64,000 nt of DNA, from contig NC_085872.1 in assembly GCF_034702125.1 (NCBI RefSeq), positions 25,242,502-25,306,501 of the forward strand, given 5' to 3'. Under the pieces are notes generated by a model, which saw only the letters and a list, made by a program, of their open reading frames with translations, was not told the origin of the DNA and ran no database searches. Origin of the DNA: Engraulis encrasicolus. Lineage: Eukaryota; Chordata; Actinopteri; Clupeiformes; Engraulidae. Both the position numbers and the translations under genes were made by a program. Positions 11,926 through 24,903 of the stretch are shown here, piece after piece. How positions within the stretch are numbered: position 1 is the first letter of the stretch; every line of letters begins with the position of its first letter.

Positions 11926-13522
11926 CAGTGAGTCCAATATGTATTTGATCCCTTTCTGATTTTGCCGGTTTGCCCACTAATAAAGACATGATCAGTCTAT
12001 ACATTTATGATAATATGTATTCAAACATGGAGAGACAGAATATCACAAATAAATTCCAGAAAATAACTTAAAATAATATATTTTAATTTATTTGTATTTA
12101 ATTTAGTCAAATAAGTATTTGACCCCTCTAGCTAAAGAATATAAAGTGCTTTGTGGCAAAGCCCTAGTTGTCTAGCACTGAGGTTAGATGCTTCTTTTAG
12201 TTAATGACAATGTTTGTGCATATAGTAGAAAATATTTTTGACCATTTTTCTTTGCACATTATCTCTAAAACATTAATAGTTTGTGGCTGTAGCTTGGCAA
12301 ATGGGAGGTTCAGTTCTCTCCATAGAATTACTATAGGGTTAATATTTGGAGACTGTCTAGGCCACTTCACGACTTTAATATGCTTCTTATTGAGCCACTC
12401 CTTCGTTGCTTTGACTGTATGTTGTGTATTATTGTCATGTTGGGAGATCCAAAAATGGCCCACCCTTCAGTGTAGTGGTGGAGGGAAGGACGTTTGCACT
12501 CAGGATTGCACATTACATGTCTCCCTCCATCCATTCGTTGACGATGTGAAGTTGTCCTGTGCCTTGGCCACACACACACCCTCAAACCATAATGATACCA
12601 CTTTCATGCATGATGGTGAGGAGGGTGTTCTTGGGATCATAGACAGTAGTACTCTTTCTCAAAACACATTGAATTGTGATAATGCCAAACATCTTGATTT
12701 TGGTTTCATCTGATTACAGCACCTCCTTATCATATCCTAAATCAGTCTGATGTCCGTTGGCAAACCTCAAGTGGGACTGCACAGGTTCCTTCTGAAGTAA
12801 AGGTACCATGTGTGTACTACATGAATTTAAACCTCTGTGGCATTAAGTGCTACCATAGTTTTCTCTGTGATTTTGGTCAGTAGCTTTGATATCATTGCCT
12901 AGTTCATACCGTATAGCTCTAGGGTGATTTCTTTCTGTTCTCATGATTATCAAATCCCTACAAAAGGTCAAATCTTGTATAGAACCCCAGACAGGCTGAT
13001 GGATAGTCATTTTGTATTCCTCACATTTTGGAAGAAATGCATCAACAGCTGGGTCATTAATACCCAGTCTCTTTCTTGTGGCTTTGCAGCCCCTTTGTTC
13101 AGGTCTAAAATCGTGTCCCTAATATCATTTGACCACTCTTTGGTCTTTCCCATGCTGGTGAGGTTGGAGTGTGACTGATTCACTCATACTATGGACTGAT
13201 TCTGCTGATTCAATGTGTCTTTTATGCATGTTAGTATGTACAGGTGTCTTTAATTCAGATGACAAGTTGATCGGAAGTGCCCATCTGGTCTGTGGGCCCG
13301 GAACTGTAATCAGTTGGCAGGGGATCAAATACTTATTTTGCTCGATGAAATGGAAATAAATTAATATATATTCTCTTCAGTTAATTTCTGGATTTTCTTT
13401 TTGATATTCTGTCTCTCCATATTAGAATACATATTATCATAACATTAATTGACTGATCATGTCTTTGTTAGTAGGCAAACCAACAAAATCAGCAAGGGAT
13501 CAAATACATATTGGACTCACTG
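11926..13522 (-). mobile_element. Degenerate Tc1/mariner transposon, TA target duplication
   Basis: The ends CAGTGAGTCCAATATGTATT and its inverse ATACATATTGGACTCACTG are flanked by TA (11924-11925, 13523-13524). The terminal inverted repeats run on through GGGATCAAATAC-type sequence and an AGAGACAGAATATCA block, about 150-200 bp each. At 1597 bp it is the usual Tc1 length. Transposase remnants lie on the minus strand. Confidence 0.9.
12197..12463 (-). pseudogene. Tc1 transposase C-terminal fragment (decayed)
   Basis: The minus-strand frame contains WPRQSPNINPIVILWREL, a decayed form of the Tc1 transposase motif around the second and third catalytic acids (normally PSQSPDLNPIENLWxxL). The NPIE glutamate is replaced by V in NPIV, so the last catalytic acid is lost. 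Upstream the frame is broken by stops and shifts. This is a dead DDE transposase. Confidence 0.85.
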
Positions 13523-13574
13523 TATGAACTTTTCCTACCCGTGACAGTAAAAGTAGACCTATTAAATGTGCACT

Positions 13575-14000
13575 CATGAGCGTTATCCTCCATAGCCACT
13601 TTGCCCTTTATTACCAAGGAGGCTATGTTTTCGGTCGCGTTGGTTTGTTTGTCTGTTTTTTTTGTCAGCAGGATAACTCAAAAAACCTATGAACTTGAAA
13701 CTTGAACAATGAAACTTTGTGGAGTTGTTGGAAGTGATCGAAGGAACAAGTGATTACATTTTGGTGGTGATCCGGATCTCAAACTGGAACCAGGATTTTA
13801 AAAAAGAAGCTTAGAAATCTACACGCCCCTAGTGACCGGAAATTGAATTGCGGGACAGGGTGAATTTTGGCATTCCAGTTTCTAACTCTACAAAAAGAAG
13901 GCAGAAAGACTTAAAATAAAAAATAGGGTGTAACGTAGTCAAAATGTTCTCTCAAACAGCTTCCTTGGCGGAGGTCTGCACTCTCTGAGTGCATTTCTAG
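13575..14000. repeat. Dispersed repeat ending GGCGGAGGTCTGCACTCT
   Basis: It begins near CCAAGGAGGCTATGTTTTCG and continues GGTTTGTTTGTCTG, AATGAAACTTTGTGGAG and GGTGATCCGGATC, then ends CTTGGCGGAGGTCTGCACTC. I recall this block order as a common dispersed repeat of aquatic animal genomes; its class is not certain to me. Only one copy was seen in this window. Confidence 0.5.
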
Positions 14001-15386
14001 TTGTTCTATAAAATAAAGCTGAGGTGCATAACAGCAGCAAATATAGGCCTATTTTACTCTTAATTCTCAAGATAACATATAGGCCTACTGTGAGGAGGTA
14101 TCACCCTTCTCACTGATTTTGATGACTTGCACGAAGTTGACACTTGTTTGATGAGCTGTAGGCTATGGACTGAACAAACAGCAGGATTCGTAATGTACTG
14201 TAAATAAAATATTTCCCTAAATCCACACGCCTCTACACTCAGCCACAACGTTCATCCTGACTGTGATATGCGGTTGCATTTAAGGTTATATTTTTGAAGG
14301 GAACTTGTTGGACATAGTGGCAAGGCGTGGAAGTTTTTTATATGCTTGGGGAGATTAGTTATTATTATGCGTCTTGTTTCACCATCATATGTGCTTGATC
14401 ATCATGCAGAGGGCCAAAGGTAGGCCTATTGCATTGCTATCCATTCAATTTACGGTGAGGTTCTGAATAAAATTAAAACAAGTATTATCTGTGCCTGTGC
14501 TTAATTTGCGATCATTTACACTGCTGGCAGTAATTTCTCTCCAATGCATTCACATGAGAGTGAAATTGTATCTAAAACAGTCTCATAATAGACCATCACA
14601 AGGCTACTTGGATATAGAGAAGCAAAAAATATTCTCTCTATGGACAGCTATGCACTCAACTCAGCACTTCTGCAATCGCTGTGTACTGTGTGTAGCTTAA
14701 GGCAATCAAAGACTCTTCCCAGAATTCATGGGAATTCAATTCATCATTCAAAGCATGCATTGATATGGCAAAGTGTGCATGCGCGCTGCACAGAAAAAAA
14801 GCAGCAATGCATCATCACGAACGCGGCCATAAGTGGATTGAAAATGGCGCTTGCAGGAAACTGTAGGTGGGGTGTTGCTTCCAGACATCACTTAATCATT
14901 TGTCCTTTGTGCTGTTGTGTAAAAAACACACTTTCAACACACCCTTTGATTCTGCATGCTAGCAGCAATTAAATATGTCACGCAATGGGTGTTGCACACA
15001 TCATAGTGTCCGTCCCGTGTGGGATGCTCATACCATCCCATCATGGGTGTTGAAATTTCAAAATGGGGCGCTCAACCAGATCAAAGCTTATTTTAACGGG
15101 AGGAGAGTTACAATTTTGTGTAAACCACCTGTCATTCAAGAGGTTGAAAACAGCTATTACAGCAGTAAGCCGTAGCCAGAGTCATTAACACACCTCCTCA
15201 TTTCATTTGTCGGGTTGCCCCTGCCATAGGTCCCCCTTGTACCTCTCTCCTTGACAATAAGTAAAGCGAGGAGAGGCGATTGGCATTGCCTTGGCAGCTC
15301 TAAATAGATTGACCTGAGAAATACAGGTTGCTGATCCAGTTATGTGTGGAGAGGCAAGGCAGTAGGGTGAGAGCGGCCTTGTCTGT

Positions 15387-15388
<2 letters not shown>
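14001..15388. other. Intergenic, no recognised feature
   Basis: AT-rich DNA with frequent TAGGCCTA motifs. Open frames overlap on several strands and lack splice support. Confidence 0.4.

Positions 15389-15455
<67 letters not shown>
15389..15455. repeat. (GA)n microsatellite
   Basis: About 33 GA units. It creates false L/S-rich and E/R-rich open frames. Confidence 0.97.
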
Positions 15456-15457
<2 letters not shown>

Positions 15458-17206
15458 GTTTGAGATTCAGGACAAAAATCACCACAACAACAACAGCAGC
15501 AATAGCTGAGCAACACAAAGTATGTCTATGGAGATGCCGTATACAAATGTTTTATGTCAACCCGTGATATGTCAACAATGACTGTTGGACTATGTTGAGA
15601 TGTGTGGTGAAGAATATGTGGCATAGTTTTAGACACCAGTAACAAGTCTGGAACTTAAGAAATGTTCTGATAACTAGCCAGAAAATAAAAACTGATGTTA
15701 CGGCTAATGGTCAGATCTGTATCTCTGTGGACAACCATCCCAGAATGCCATAAACCGCTGACGTTACACAGCCTATGTATCTAGGACACGAAATTCTTTG
15801 TCAGAAGTAGAATAGCTCTTTTGCTACTTTAATATCTCCCCAGCCACACAGGCAGTAAATCAAAACATCTGGGCCTTATTTGTGTCTGCCCCCGGTTAGT
15901 GGCTCTTTTTTTTCATCTTCCGCTTGTGACAGACAACAACATGCAACCGAGAAAGGGTTTCCCCATCGCCACGCCACCCACCTTCCATGGCCCTGCACAC
16001 CATCCCCTGGCATTGAGCATTGGCGTGGATGGAGCTAAAAAAAATACTTGCTGCGTGTTGGTAAGACAGGTAATTAGTCATGCTGTATTTATCCACATTC
16101 TTTGTCACGCTACCTCTCTGTACAGAGGAGATCTATGCCTTCCCAAAGGACGTTCTCACTACATCTTTGTTTAGACTGAAAAAAAAAAACCCTGGATTTT
16201 AGACGGCTCTAGAGTCCAAAGTGGAGGAAGTATAATTGCAAACAGCAAGAATCCCTGGCTCGGATACAACATAAATTATAAATAACACGATATATCACCA
16301 CTGGGATGTACTGTATGAATGATGATGGAATATAAAAACAGTTAAGTTGGGGATCCTTAGCTCCTCTCGAAATCAAACAGTCAAACCGCTGGATGATAAC
16401 AAAAAACACCAATAGCACTATTTCTTCAATTGAACATTATTAGAGAGAAAAAAAAATGCTTTTCACATGACAACACTCAGGCTTACAGTCCATGAAATGG
16501 CTTATTGCATACACAAGCACAGTACAAATAAATATAAGAATATACTACACAAATAAACACTTATGGAAACTTTTATAACTTATTCATTACCAAGAAAGCC
16601 TCAGCTCCCTAGGGACAGGCCAGGCCTTTACTGTAGTTTGTAATCTATGTCCATCTGTCTGCAGATTATGGTGTTTGTTACGGGGCTCCTTCCTTGGTCC
16701 ATCATAACAAAGACTAGTTAGCTATGCTGCATTACAACGTATAGGGCCCCCGGTCTCCCTTTAAGACCGCAAGCACACTGGCCCCTTGCAAGATCAATCC
16801 ACGTCTTTGGAAAGCTCTTTCTTGTAAAGCTGATGTCCTGGATTTAAGCCATGCATCATTTTCCACCGTTAGAGGCCTGAGGCGGGCGGTGTGCATTTTT
16901 AACCCCCTCTCTGCAAGTCAGAACTTGCATGATGGACACACATACAGTCAGAGTCAGGGACTGGAGGGAACTGGAGCAGACGCTTAGGGGAGTTCTGCTC
17001 ACATGTCGGATTTCAACTCGACTCGACACGTCCAGTGGTTGTCCCCTTGCTGCTAACGTAAATCTGTCACCATATTCTACACACAGTCTTGGTGTGTGAG
17101 AGCATGCTCAGACTCAAGATGGTGTGTTTTTTTTCTGTGTGGATGGTACTTCTCACATCCCCTCCTGTGTCTTCAGCGCCACAGGGGGCTGGATTACACC
17201 TCAGTA
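15456..17206. other. Intergenic, no recognised feature
   Basis: No exon or element boundaries were supported. Confidence 0.4.
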
Positions 17207-17214
17207 GCTTAGAC

Positions 17215-17560
17215 CAGTGGTTCCAACAGGGGTGCCGCGGGCCCCCCTCAGGGATGCCGCGGAAATGTGGCTGATAAATAAATTATGTAATATGATACAT
17301 ATTTGTCTAAACTGATAAGTTAATGCTAGTCAGTCAGTGGAATCTTTCATCTACCATTTACGCACAATAAAGTAAATATAGGTCGCCCCAGTCAGCTGCA
17401 ACTTTGAACGTAGGTCGTGTGACGTCTCCAAATGTGTTACTTTTCTAAGCTTTTGTGGTATCGGATGCGATGCCATGTTATGGCGTGTTGGTTTGGGGTG
17501 CCTTGAGATTTTTCATGAATTGAAAGGGTGCCTCGCCTAAAAAAAGGTTGAGAAACACTG
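17215..17560. mobile_element. hAT MITE, TSD GCTTAGAC
   Basis: The element starts CAGTGGTTCCAACAGGGG and ends GGTTGAGAAACACTG. Perfect 8-bp duplications GCTTAGAC flank it (17207-17214, 17561-17568). The same family occurs at 45469-45802 in inverted sense. Confidence 0.92.
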
Positions 17561-18441
17561 GCTTAGACAGCTGGCTGCACTGTCACAGGTAGCAGCACAA
17601 CACCCCGGGCTATTGGAGAACACAGAAGGGGAAGGATGTGCATGGACAAATAAAGTTTTCTTCCCTCGGAATATGCAGGTTACACTGGCCAATGTTAGAA
17701 AACAGTGGGGAAGGTGCAATGTGCTGTGGTGCAGTGCGAATGGTGCTATTTCTTGCACCCACTTAATTGAGTATGTTGTTGTGAGTGATGAATGGAAATA
17801 GATGTCTGCTCATCACATCACCGATTTTAGATCAGTTCAGCAAGTGACACAGCTGGTTTCTTTGTTCTCAAAGCGAAAGTGAATTGAGATGAGGCACAAG
17901 GTGGTGGCAGCATGGCTGACGTGCACTGATATAAAATCACACTGATGAGAATCCACTACGTTGTTGTTGTGGGTTTTCATGATACATTCCTGTTCAGTCA
18001 AAACAATACAGTTTGAACTTCAAGTTGAAGTGTGAATGGCAACTGAGGGACCTATTTGTAGGGCCTACTGTGGAGAAGACATTCAGAGGGAGAGCCCCTT
18101 AATTCATTCTACTACACAAGCAAAGTTATACATAGCTTTTCTGTTTGATATGGTTTACCTCTATACCTCTTTGTACTTTCAGTAATTTTCTCAGCTTTGT
18201 CGCTTGAACCATTTGAATCAGGACCTTGATCCTGGAATAGTCAAAGTCTTTTTTCTATTCTCAGACACTTTTTTCGCTAGGGTTCTCGGGGTGGGTCGGC
18301 TGTGAATACTATACTTCGACTTATACAATTTTAAACATGAAATGTAATAGGTTTGGATTTTGGAACATGACCTGGCAGCCCACAGGGACTGGAGAAAGTG
18401 GTACAGGCAACCCTTAAAAAATAAATACGCTCCATTTACAG

Positions 18442-18678
18442 CAGTGGTTCTCAACCTTTTTTGAACAAATGCCCCCTTGACGTCATTACAAGCCTCCCAG
18501 CGCCCCCTTGACATCATCATAAGGCTGCCGATGCCCACCTTAGTATTGAAAAATAAAATGGACTAATGCCCCCCAATGGGAACTATGCCCCGCCCCGACT
18601 CAGCTATCCTTCTCAGCGCTCCCCTAGGGCTCCCCAACGCCCCCTGGGGGGCTGTACCGCCCCCGTTGAAAAACACTA
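18442..18678. mobile_element. hAT MITE (CAGTGGTTCTCAACC family)
   Basis: The left end CAGTGGTTCTCAACCTTTT and right end CCGTTGAAAAACACTA are imperfect inverted copies. The GCCCCC-rich body is shared with 25081-25285. No exact target duplication. Confidence 0.7.
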
Positions 18679-19318
18679 ATTTCCAGCCTAAAACTACCAT
18701 GCAGTCTTTCCTTGCCATTGACAGCAAGAATTTCATTCTGCCTTGAAGGAAAGATTCAACATTCAGTATCCATACTCAATCACCGTAAGCTTTTAAATAT
18801 GTGACAGTTGTGTTTTGGCTATGCCCAGGTGTGGTTTTAATCATGCTGATGCTCGAAGCTAAGAGGTCCTCAGGTTGGGCTCGGTTGGGGGGTGGGGGAT
18901 GGAGTTGTGGTGGTGAGGTCTGTCTGTCAGGGGCCTCAAGGTGACATGTGGCAGGTCAGTGAGGTAACTGGCCAGGCTAGTGCGGGACTTGCACCATGTG
19001 TATCAAGGTGGAGAGATAGATTACAACATGGCCAGAGCAGGCGACATTTTGACACGTGAAATTTTAAACTGGGCTTTTTCTGAGTGGTGCTTGCTGGCGT
19101 TTCAGCTATACATGTCACTTTCCTGGCTATAGTTTTTGTAAATGCTAAAACGAGGGTCCCCGGTGCGCAGTGCTCTGCGAGTTTTAAGAATTTCACCATC
19201 AATACACTTTCCTCCACAGCAAAACTAAACATTTTTGCGGACAATCTATCAAATAGTCTATGTCGGAAAGACTTGTGTAAAATAACCTACACGTTTTCAA
19301 CTTCATCCAGTGAACAAC

Positions 19319-19707
19319 TAGCCTGGGCGAATAGCCGACTGTTGACTCCGTCAATCAGTCTGGCAAAAGCCATGAGGAATCTGTCTCCGTGGACGATGGG
19401 AGATGGTCTGATCTTACTCTATCATTTAAATTAATTGAAGTTCCAAACTCAAATTAAAACCCATATTGTGCGTTATTAGCATGCCTGTTACGTTATAGCG
19501 TCGCAAAAGCATACAAATAACAAAACGAAAGTGTGAATACAGTTACCTTAACCAATCAGTAACGGAGCTCGCGGGTGAGTTCTACGACACCACTCTCAAC
19601 TGTTTGCTGATTGGCGAAACACTGAGAGAACCGAGCTCGAGGCTTTTGCCAGACGATGTGCGGAGCCAAAATCTTGGGTGGAGTACATGGATGCCGTTGC
19701 CAGGCTA
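19319..19707. mobile_element. TAGCCTGG MITE, complete copy, TSD GTGAACAAC
   Basis: The ends TAGCCTGG and CCAGGCTA are flanked by GTGAACAAC at 19310-19318 and 19708-19716 (8-9 bp depending on where the end is set), as expected for hAT. It is 389 bp and colinear with the truncated copy at 3878-4208, but keeps an extra 3' part after GATGTGCGGAG. Confidence 0.88.
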
Positions 19708-20436
19708 GTGAACAACCATGTGTGCCTGTAGTAAAATACTTATATTTATCCCAAAGGAAATTAAGAGGTATCTGATTTTAATAAAGTTTGTTACACATTG
19801 TATACTAATCCATACTCTTCCATCTTCACATTTAATTCTTCATTCAGCATAAGAATAAGATTAACATATTTATCGTTATCAGATATTGCATGGTTTGCAT
19901 TAAATAGAAGAATTGTGTTCATGATAATGTGAAATTTGTATTTTAGTGTCCAATTTAACTCTACCTGTCAGTCCCATTCCTACTTCGTTACATTAGCAAA
20001 TTAAACAACTGGCAGCTCATAAAATATCTATAAATAAAGGACTTTAATCTTGGAAGGCCGTGAGAAGCAACAGAAGTCAAGTCGACATCATACAGCTTCT
20101 ACGCAATCTTCTCACTTCTCTGGTCCCTGACATATGATACATGTATGGGTGATGCTTCATGGCTATTCGTTTCTGTTTTTTTTTTGCCCAAGCGTCTCCC
20201 ACTATGGGCTGACCAACTGTCCCGCATAGTGTGTGCACGATTTGAAGCCCAATTCATGCGGCCTGCAAATTCACAGCTTGTCCTGCATGATCAGTGGTTG
20301 ATAAAAAAAAGTTGGTCGCTCTATCTCCTTTACACCAAACTTTTTTTTTCAGACTCGCACTCGTCGCTCAAACGTGACAGCCAGCAAACAAGAGCAGACG
20401 TTGCAGCAGGAGATGACTAGAGCGTAGAGTTGATAC

Positions 20437-20657
20437 TACATTACATTGCACTTAGCTGACGCTTTCGTTTATTTAAGGCGACTTACAGTTATTATTTTTC
20501 AGGGTATTGGTTACAGTCCCTGGAGCAATGTGGGGTTAGGTGCCTTGCTCAAGGGTACTTCAGCCATGGGGATTTAGGGAGAGGTCAGGGGGGATTCGAA
20601 CCTGCAACCCCTAGATTGTAAGACCAACTCTCTAACCACTAGGCCACGGCTGCCCCA
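20437..20657 (-). mobile_element. tRNA-derived SINE
   Basis: Read on the minus strand, the head GGGGCAGCCGTGGCCTAGTG carries a tRNA A-box-like stretch, followed by the B box GGTTCGAATCC. The body has GCCTTGCTCAAGGG and the 3' part GCGACTTACAG...GCTTTCG-like core seen in many fish SINEs. A related copy is at 60055-60170. Confidence 0.85.
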
Positions 20658-21105
20658 CAGCTGCACTCCTGGAGGATCCTGCATCATGGTGGGGACATGT
20701 CCATGTTTTGCAGCCACAGTATGTTTATGTTCCTCCTCCTGTTCAGTGAAGCAATTGTAAACTTGAGTAAAGCACTTTGTGTTTGGCAATCTTATTTGTA
20801 GGCTACATCTGGTAGAAATAGTACTCTCATTCTCACACTAATTGGCTGTTGCATGCCATTAGGATGTTGTTGTAGTTATGCTAATGTCCTAACAGCTTGT
20901 TTTCATTGGGTTATTTATTGGCGATTTTTCTAGGAATATTTATGATGAGGGAGAGCTTATTTATTTGTGCAGACTATGGGGGTTCAGCACTTTTCATCTG
21001 ATATTTGTGCAGTTCACAAGGGTTGATTCATGAGCACACTCAGCAATGTTTTGGGGACTCCACTTCATGCCTTGTGGCATAGAATGCCTATGGTTAGAGC
21101 AGGGG

Positions 21106-21894
21106 TTCCCAAACTTAGCCATGATAAGGCCCCCCCATCTACCAGTAGTATCTCAGCTGAGGCACCCTAATAAGGAAAGTGTATAAACACTGTCCACACG
21201 TGTTCTGCACACCCTTCTCATCTTGATGTAGTTGGCAGATTCCTAAATCTATTAAAGTAGAACAGGCAACGTGTATTAAGAGATATCACTGAGGCCGTTT
21301 ACATTACCACAATAATCAGGTTATTGGAATAAACAGGTTATTGGAGTAAACCGTTTATTGTCGTTTAATTACAGGCAGTCTGTCTGTTGCACATGTTCCA
21401 CTCAGGTGTGTCACACTAACCAGGAATTCAAAGCTTGTGATTGGCTACTTTCTATTCTAGAATGTGAATATCCCGATAATATTTAAGGTGGATACAAGTA
21501 TGTCTTGAGAAATCAGTTAATTAGCCAAATCCCTACCTGTGCGAATCGGATTTCTCATAAACCAATTACTGCAATAAACCGATTATTATGAACTGTTTAC
21601 TCCGTTTATATGAGCACTTGAATACACTGGTTAGCCTACTCCAAAAACCTGATTATAAACTGTTTATTGATGTATGTATACACTGACTCACTGATCATGG
21701 GAAGCAAGAATTTTCAAATTTAGGGCATTTCACTGTGTCTTGAAGAAAACAAATTCATTCATCTTAAGTGTACTCCACTTTTATTTTATTTACTGAATTC
21801 TTCATTTAATTTAGCTAATTCTGTCTCTAATTTGCCATGTCCCCTCTAGTTCCACCTTGTGGCCCACAGGGGTCCCTGGCCCCTACTTTGAAAA
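21106..21894. mobile_element. hAT MITE with a second MITE nested inside
   Basis: The outer ends are CAGGGGTTCCCAAACTTAG at the left and CTTTGAAAACCACTG at the right. The flanking 8-mers GGTTAGAG and ATTTAGAC are only partly alike. Between them at about 21293-21690 is a second element that begins GCCGTTTACATTACCAC and is related to 39271-39645. Confidence 0.65.
21293..21690. mobile_element. GTTTACATTAC MITE (copy 1)
   Basis: GCCGTTTACATTACCACAAT at the left, TTTATTGATGTATGTATACA at the right, with many AATAAAC / GTTTATT inverted blocks inside. Shares order and sequence with the copy at 39271-39645. Confidence 0.65.
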
Positions 21895-22199
21895 CCACTG
21901 ATTTAGACAGGGTAACCAAATCTACCATGTAAGATGGTATGTAAGCCAGTGAATCTTCCTGAAGGGTGGGTGTCCCACACATGTCCCTCAGAAACATAGT
22001 GTAGGTACCCCTTGTTCCTCTTGGATACTTATTAGTAGGTGGTCACCCTACTCAACAATGAGGCATAGATCTACTTTCATCGACAGATGCCCACTACGCC
22101 TTTTCCTCCAGGACCGGTCTTCCCGCTGCCAGAGTTTGTTTTGGTCCGCTGGTTTACAAATTAACTTTAATAGTTTAGAGAACCCGTCTGATACCTTAC

Positions 22200-22647
22200 A
22201 TCACAAATGACACATTCACTGCAGTCGACTTCAGAGGTGGCAACAGGCGGACAGTGGAGCACAGGAGAGCTCACCAGCGCGCGCTTATTCGGAAATTAAC
22301 TAGCCTGGTCATGTCACTTTATTGTTTCAATGAAATTGCCTTGGATTTTTCTCGACTTCTGTCGTACAATTACCATATGTGTCCTGGGTTTTAAGGAATA
22401 CACCTTTTAAGGTTTGCGTTTGAACTGGTTATCTGACTGCGGTAGATCTCGCTCTCAGAACGTACTTCGGATGGATATGATGTGCTCTCCTACACTTGCT
22501 CAAGGACCAACGGTGACTTATATGTCCCATGTTGCCCTCGATTGACTGTAAACTTTCCACTGGATTTTAAAAGTGGAGAATTGTTATTGATACACGACAG
22601 CAGACAAAAGCGGAAGAAGTTTGAATTCGAGCTTGGTACACTTGGAC
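22200..22647 (+). promoter_or_regulatory. vipr1: Presumed vipr1 promoter and 5' leader
   Basis: This stretch just upstream of the start codon is richer in CG (ACCAGCGCGCGCTTATTCGG near 22273) than its surroundings. I see no clear TATA box. The transcription start cannot be fixed from sequence. An upstream ATG at 22471 opens a 24-codon frame ending TGA at 22543-22545. Confidence 0.35.
22471..22545 (+). CDS. Possible upstream ORF in the vipr1 leader
   Basis: ATG with G at +4 opens MDMMCSPTLAQGPTVTYMSH and stops after 24 codons, about 100 bases before the vipr1 start. If transcribed in the leader it could lower translation of the receptor. It depends on where transcription begins, which is not known. 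Confidence 0.25.
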   Translation: MDMMCSPTLAQGPTVTYMSHVALD

Positions 22648-22695
22648 ATGGATACTTACGCCTTAACGGGGTTTCTTTTCATTGCGTTGCGACTG
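22648..22695 (+). CDS. vipr1: vipr1 exon 1: signal peptide
   Basis: It encodes residues 1-16, [16 protein letters not shown], the hydrophobic core of a signal peptide that continues into exon 2. The ATG has G at -3 and +4. An in-frame TGA at 22588 shows this is the first in-frame Met. Donor GTGAGT at 22696, phase 0. Confidence 0.75.
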
Positions 22696-24856
22696 GTGAG
22701 TAAACGGTTGTTTAGGCAGTTCATTTAGATAGCCTAGTGCTTATGGACAACATTGATGTAAATCCAACATGTAGACTAGATTCGTGTTTGGGTGTGCTTT
22801 GTAGCGTGTATATATAGGCGTACGCGTAACATTAGAAGCAGACTAAAAAGAAGAGACTTTATTTGAGGTAACTTCGGGCGTATGTTCCAGTGCGCAAGGG
22901 ATTTTGAATCCCTTCTGTCAAAATTACTGGTTTTTAAGCACACGCTCACCAGTTTACCAACAGCGATGTGTTTATGACAAAGTGACTAGTGACTAAGAGT
23001 AGCCTTTAACGGACAATATTTGTCCGAGAGATAGAGAGCGACATGCATCACATTCCTCAAGTGGAGCGCTTGAGAAGACAGGTTGTGTGACAAATGAAAC
23101 ATGGACACTCGGGCGAATGCGCTCCCTTGCTCAAGTAATTGCACATTTTACTGGATGAATATTTTTAGTTGAGAATCACGAATGTATGAAGGAAAACTCC
23201 AACCAGTGGAATCTGAGCATATATCTGAATGATCGGAGACTTCATGACCCCTCTACCTTGTTCCAACATCTGAGGTTAATCGGAACTGCGACCTATTAAT
23301 GTGATAGGGCACAGGCGCGCTCGCAAGGATTCACGCCCACCCACAGACACGCACAATTAGGACATAATTGTTGGACACAGATTCTCATAGGTGGTAATAT
23401 GCCATTTCTTCCCCAAACCTGATGCAATGATAACTAGTTGTTTGTCCAGCTATGATGCATCCAAGAGTATTTTATTCCATATCTGGAAATCTAAGAAATG
23501 AAAAGAATATAGCCTACTCCTTTCCTGTAGTGGACTCGTCCTCGTGTCCTTGGCAATACAAAATGTGTCACTCTGTAATTCCTTTAATCAATTTCACTTC
23601 CTTGTGTTGGAATTCCCCCTAAATTGTGTGAATGCACCTAATGATGATTAATGAAGCACACCTGTTTGATTTTTACAGTGGTAGGGAAACAATAATCAAA
23701 GGAAACAATTGGTGCATGACGGTGCTTATTTTTCCTGCACACTTCTTATTGAGGATACCCTTATCCAGGGTGTCTTTGGAGGACTGCCCTGGGACTTTGT
23801 GACTGTATTCCCCTGGGTTGCATCTAACAATAAACCTGTAGTAAAGATTTGATTTATGTGACGACTGGAGCACTTCATCAGCTGAAGTGGTAGCATTGAT
23901 ATATCTCAAAGTCCTCGGCTATGTGGTTCAATCCATGCCAGGTACAGCGAAGAGCATGCTTTCCAGGAGAAATGGATGCAGATGCGTAGGCGGGTAGCTT
24001 TCCATAATTTATGTCGCCATATCATTCTCATGCCTCCCGGCCAGTAAATATTGATATATTGATTTTGGCGAAGTAGTTCCTTGTCCATTTGAAGAACCAT
24101 TGTGCTTGCCTCTGACTGACATCATGTTGTTGATCATCATTTTTGGGGGGTGGCATTTATCAACCACTGTGTGGAGGTGTAGCCTAATTGTGCTGCCAAA
24201 CCTAATGTCTTCAGAAAATGTTAGCCCTGATTGAATAGAGAAAAAAAGCAAAAAAAAAGCTCAGAGATGTTTTGGCAATTACTAGAGACTTGCCATAGAA
24301 AAACAAGATGAAAGCATTACACTTTGAGACAGAAAGGTCAGATTTTGTTTTACTGCCAGGGATTTCACCTTAGCTGTTGTTTGTCTTGAGTTGCTATGAA
24401 ATACTGAGATAATATTATGACTGTCCTGTGCACTGCGCTGTCTGAACCTGTGTGTGGGGGTCGATGGTATACTTTTCACATGTTTGCAGCATTGTCCTGG
24501 ATGGTGATGCATTGTGATTAAAGGGGGAGTAATGGATGTCATGACTGACATTTTCCTTTTTTTTCTTCCTCAAACAGTTGCACACAGTGCAGGCGTGTGG
24601 CGATGAATTCGACTTGGAGAAGAGTAGGGAGTTATGCTTGTCCCAAGTGGAGAATGTCACGTCAGGTATGTGTCGACACAGTGTCGACACTGTGTCGGCT
24701 GTCTCAGTCTTTGCGATCACTCGCATGCCTGTTTGTCTGTTTGTCCGTCTGTCTCGCTGTCCGTCTCTGCGTGTGTCTATCTGTGTGTCGGTCGGTTGAT
24801 CTTCTTCTCCTCTCTCTTCCTCTCTCTCTCTCTCTCTCTCTCTCTCATACTTGCCC

Positions 24857-24903
<47 letters not shown>

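Noticed and set aside
12204..12713. 169-codon plus-strand frame
   Set aside because: It is antisense to the dead Tc1 transposase on the minus strand.
22482..22703. 73-codon frame over the vipr1 start region as an alternative N-terminus
   Set aside because: It begins at GTG and is not in the frame that joins exon 2; the ATG at 22648 gives a proper signal peptide and correct phase.
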